From contig SKUI01000122.1 of the NCBI GenBank assembly GCA_007122185.1, positions 1 to 7,671 of the forward strand: a DNA stretch of 7,671 bases, in the 5' to 3' direction. The stretch is from Rhodothermia bacterium (GTDB taxonomy: Bacteria; Bacteroidota; Rhodothermia; Balneolales; Natronogracilivirgulaceae). Positions 7,188 to 7,671 of this stretch are shown in pieces. How positions within the stretch are numbered: position 1 is the stretch's first letter; each line of letters begins with the position of its first letter. The notes beneath the pieces are model-generated. The model worked only from the letters and a program-made list of their open reading frames with translations. It had not been told where the DNA came from and searched no databases. The translations under genes and the position numbers were made by a program.

Positions 7188-7671
7188 ATGAATCCCATCA
7201 GGTACATTCCAGTTCTCATTACGGCACTCCTTATTGCAGCCGCGCAGCCCGCAACAGCGCAACAGGACGGCGCATCCTCCCTTCTTCCCGATATCGATCC
7301 GCAGGATATTGAGATCAGAGGTGACTTTGAAGTGCGTTTTCCCGGTCTCGCCCGGCAGCCGGTACTCGGTTTCAGTCCGCGTCCACCCGTTTTCCGCGTG
7401 GATCCCGATCGCATGCCTTTCATGGAAACGGACGAAGAGATCGTGGCCACGATCCCGCTCAGCGATCTGGAACCGGCCCTGAGACCGGAAAAGAACTTTA
7501 TCCGGTTTGCGGATCGAAAGCGTCTGTATGCCTATGGCGGATATGGGTCCTTTGGCAGCCCGGAGCTCCGGATTTTTGCAGAAGCGCCGGTCAGGGATCA
7601 GGAAAGTGTCTCCTTTCAGTTCGGCCACCAGTCCACCGGCGGCGACCGCGATTATTCATCGTTCCGTGATA
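7188..7671 (+). CDS. Secreted, probable outer-membrane beta-barrel protein, N-terminal 161 residues (runs off right edge)
   Basis: I translated this by hand from the ATG at 7188; the frame is open to the end of the window. Residues 1-24 form a signal peptide with hydrophobic core VLITALLIAAA and likely cleavage after ATA, before QQDG. A proline-rich, polar segment follows (about 30-105), containing PDIDPQDIEIRGDFEVRFPG (34-53) and RQPVLGFSPRPPVFR (56-70). From about 113 the sequence turns into alternating, aromatic- and glycine-rich strands typical of a beta-barrel: RLYAYGGYGSFGSPELRIFA, a charged turn, then SVSFQFGHQSTGG. This resembles from memory the start of plug-less, TonB-receptor-like barrels in Bacteroidota and Balneolota that are mostly annotated as hypothetical. 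No TonB box or plug domain is seen in this part. No lipoprotein cysteine follows the signal peptide. Location in the outer membrane is likely; the function is unknown, and the bulk of the protein lies outside the window. Confidence 0.78.
   Translation, partial: MNPIRYIPVLITALLIAAAQPATAQQDGASSLLPDIDPQDIEIRGDFEVRFPGLARQPVLGFSPRPPVFRVDPDRMPFMETDEEIVATIPLSDLEPALRPEKNFIRFADRKRLYAYGGYGSFGSPELRIFAEAPVRDQESVSFQFGHQSTGGDRDYSSFRD

Noticed and set aside
1..7671. A hidden defence system, mobile element, CRISPR array or biosynthetic cluster
   Set aside because: Every stretch longer than 185 bases is covered by genes of recognisable housekeeping or envelope families; I saw no transposase, integrase, direct-repeat array, tRNA or abrupt compositional break.

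Overview
The window looks like an ordinary chromosomal housekeeping segment from a Gram-negative bacterium. GC is moderate, roughly 50% by eye. I would place the organism in the Bacteroidota/Rhodothermota/Balneolota assemblage, most likely Balneolota. The reasons are the gene set (gcvT, a comB-type phosphatase, ftsK, a LolA-like carrier, a flippase-like membrane protein, an outer-membrane barrel), the style of the last protein's N-terminus, and the absence of convincing Shine-Dalgarno sequences at any start. The placement is inference from remembered families, not a database result.

Layout: bases 1-716 (minus strand) hold the N-terminal two thirds of an Mrp/ApbC iron-sulfur carrier ATPase that runs off the left edge. 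A 185-base divergent intergenic region (717-901) follows, with weak promoter candidates in both directions and a perfect 6+3+6 inverted repeat. On the plus strand come five tightly packed genes: gcvT (902-2011), comB-like (2008-2736), ftsK (2737-5307), lolA-like (5300-6049) and a flippase-like membrane protein (6055-7107). The junctions are a 4-base overlap, 0 bases, an 8-base overlap and a 5-base gap, which strongly suggests one operon with translational coupling. After an 80-base gap a secreted, probable outer-membrane beta-barrel gene begins at 7188 and leaves the window at the right edge.

Functionally the unit mixes one-carbon metabolism (GcvT), a sulfonate/phosphoester enzyme of unclear bacterial role (ComB family), chromosome translocation at the septum (FtsK) and envelope biogenesis (LolA, flippase-like protein, outer-membrane protein). 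The ftsK-lolA adjacency is also seen in Escherichia coli, so it may be an old gene pair.

I found no mobile elements, CRISPR arrays, RNA genes, prophage traces or defence genes, and no convincing undescribed system. The points most worth a second look are the ComB-family gene in a core operon, the conserved ftsK-lolA pair with its overlapping junction, and the uncharacterised outer-membrane protein at the right edge.
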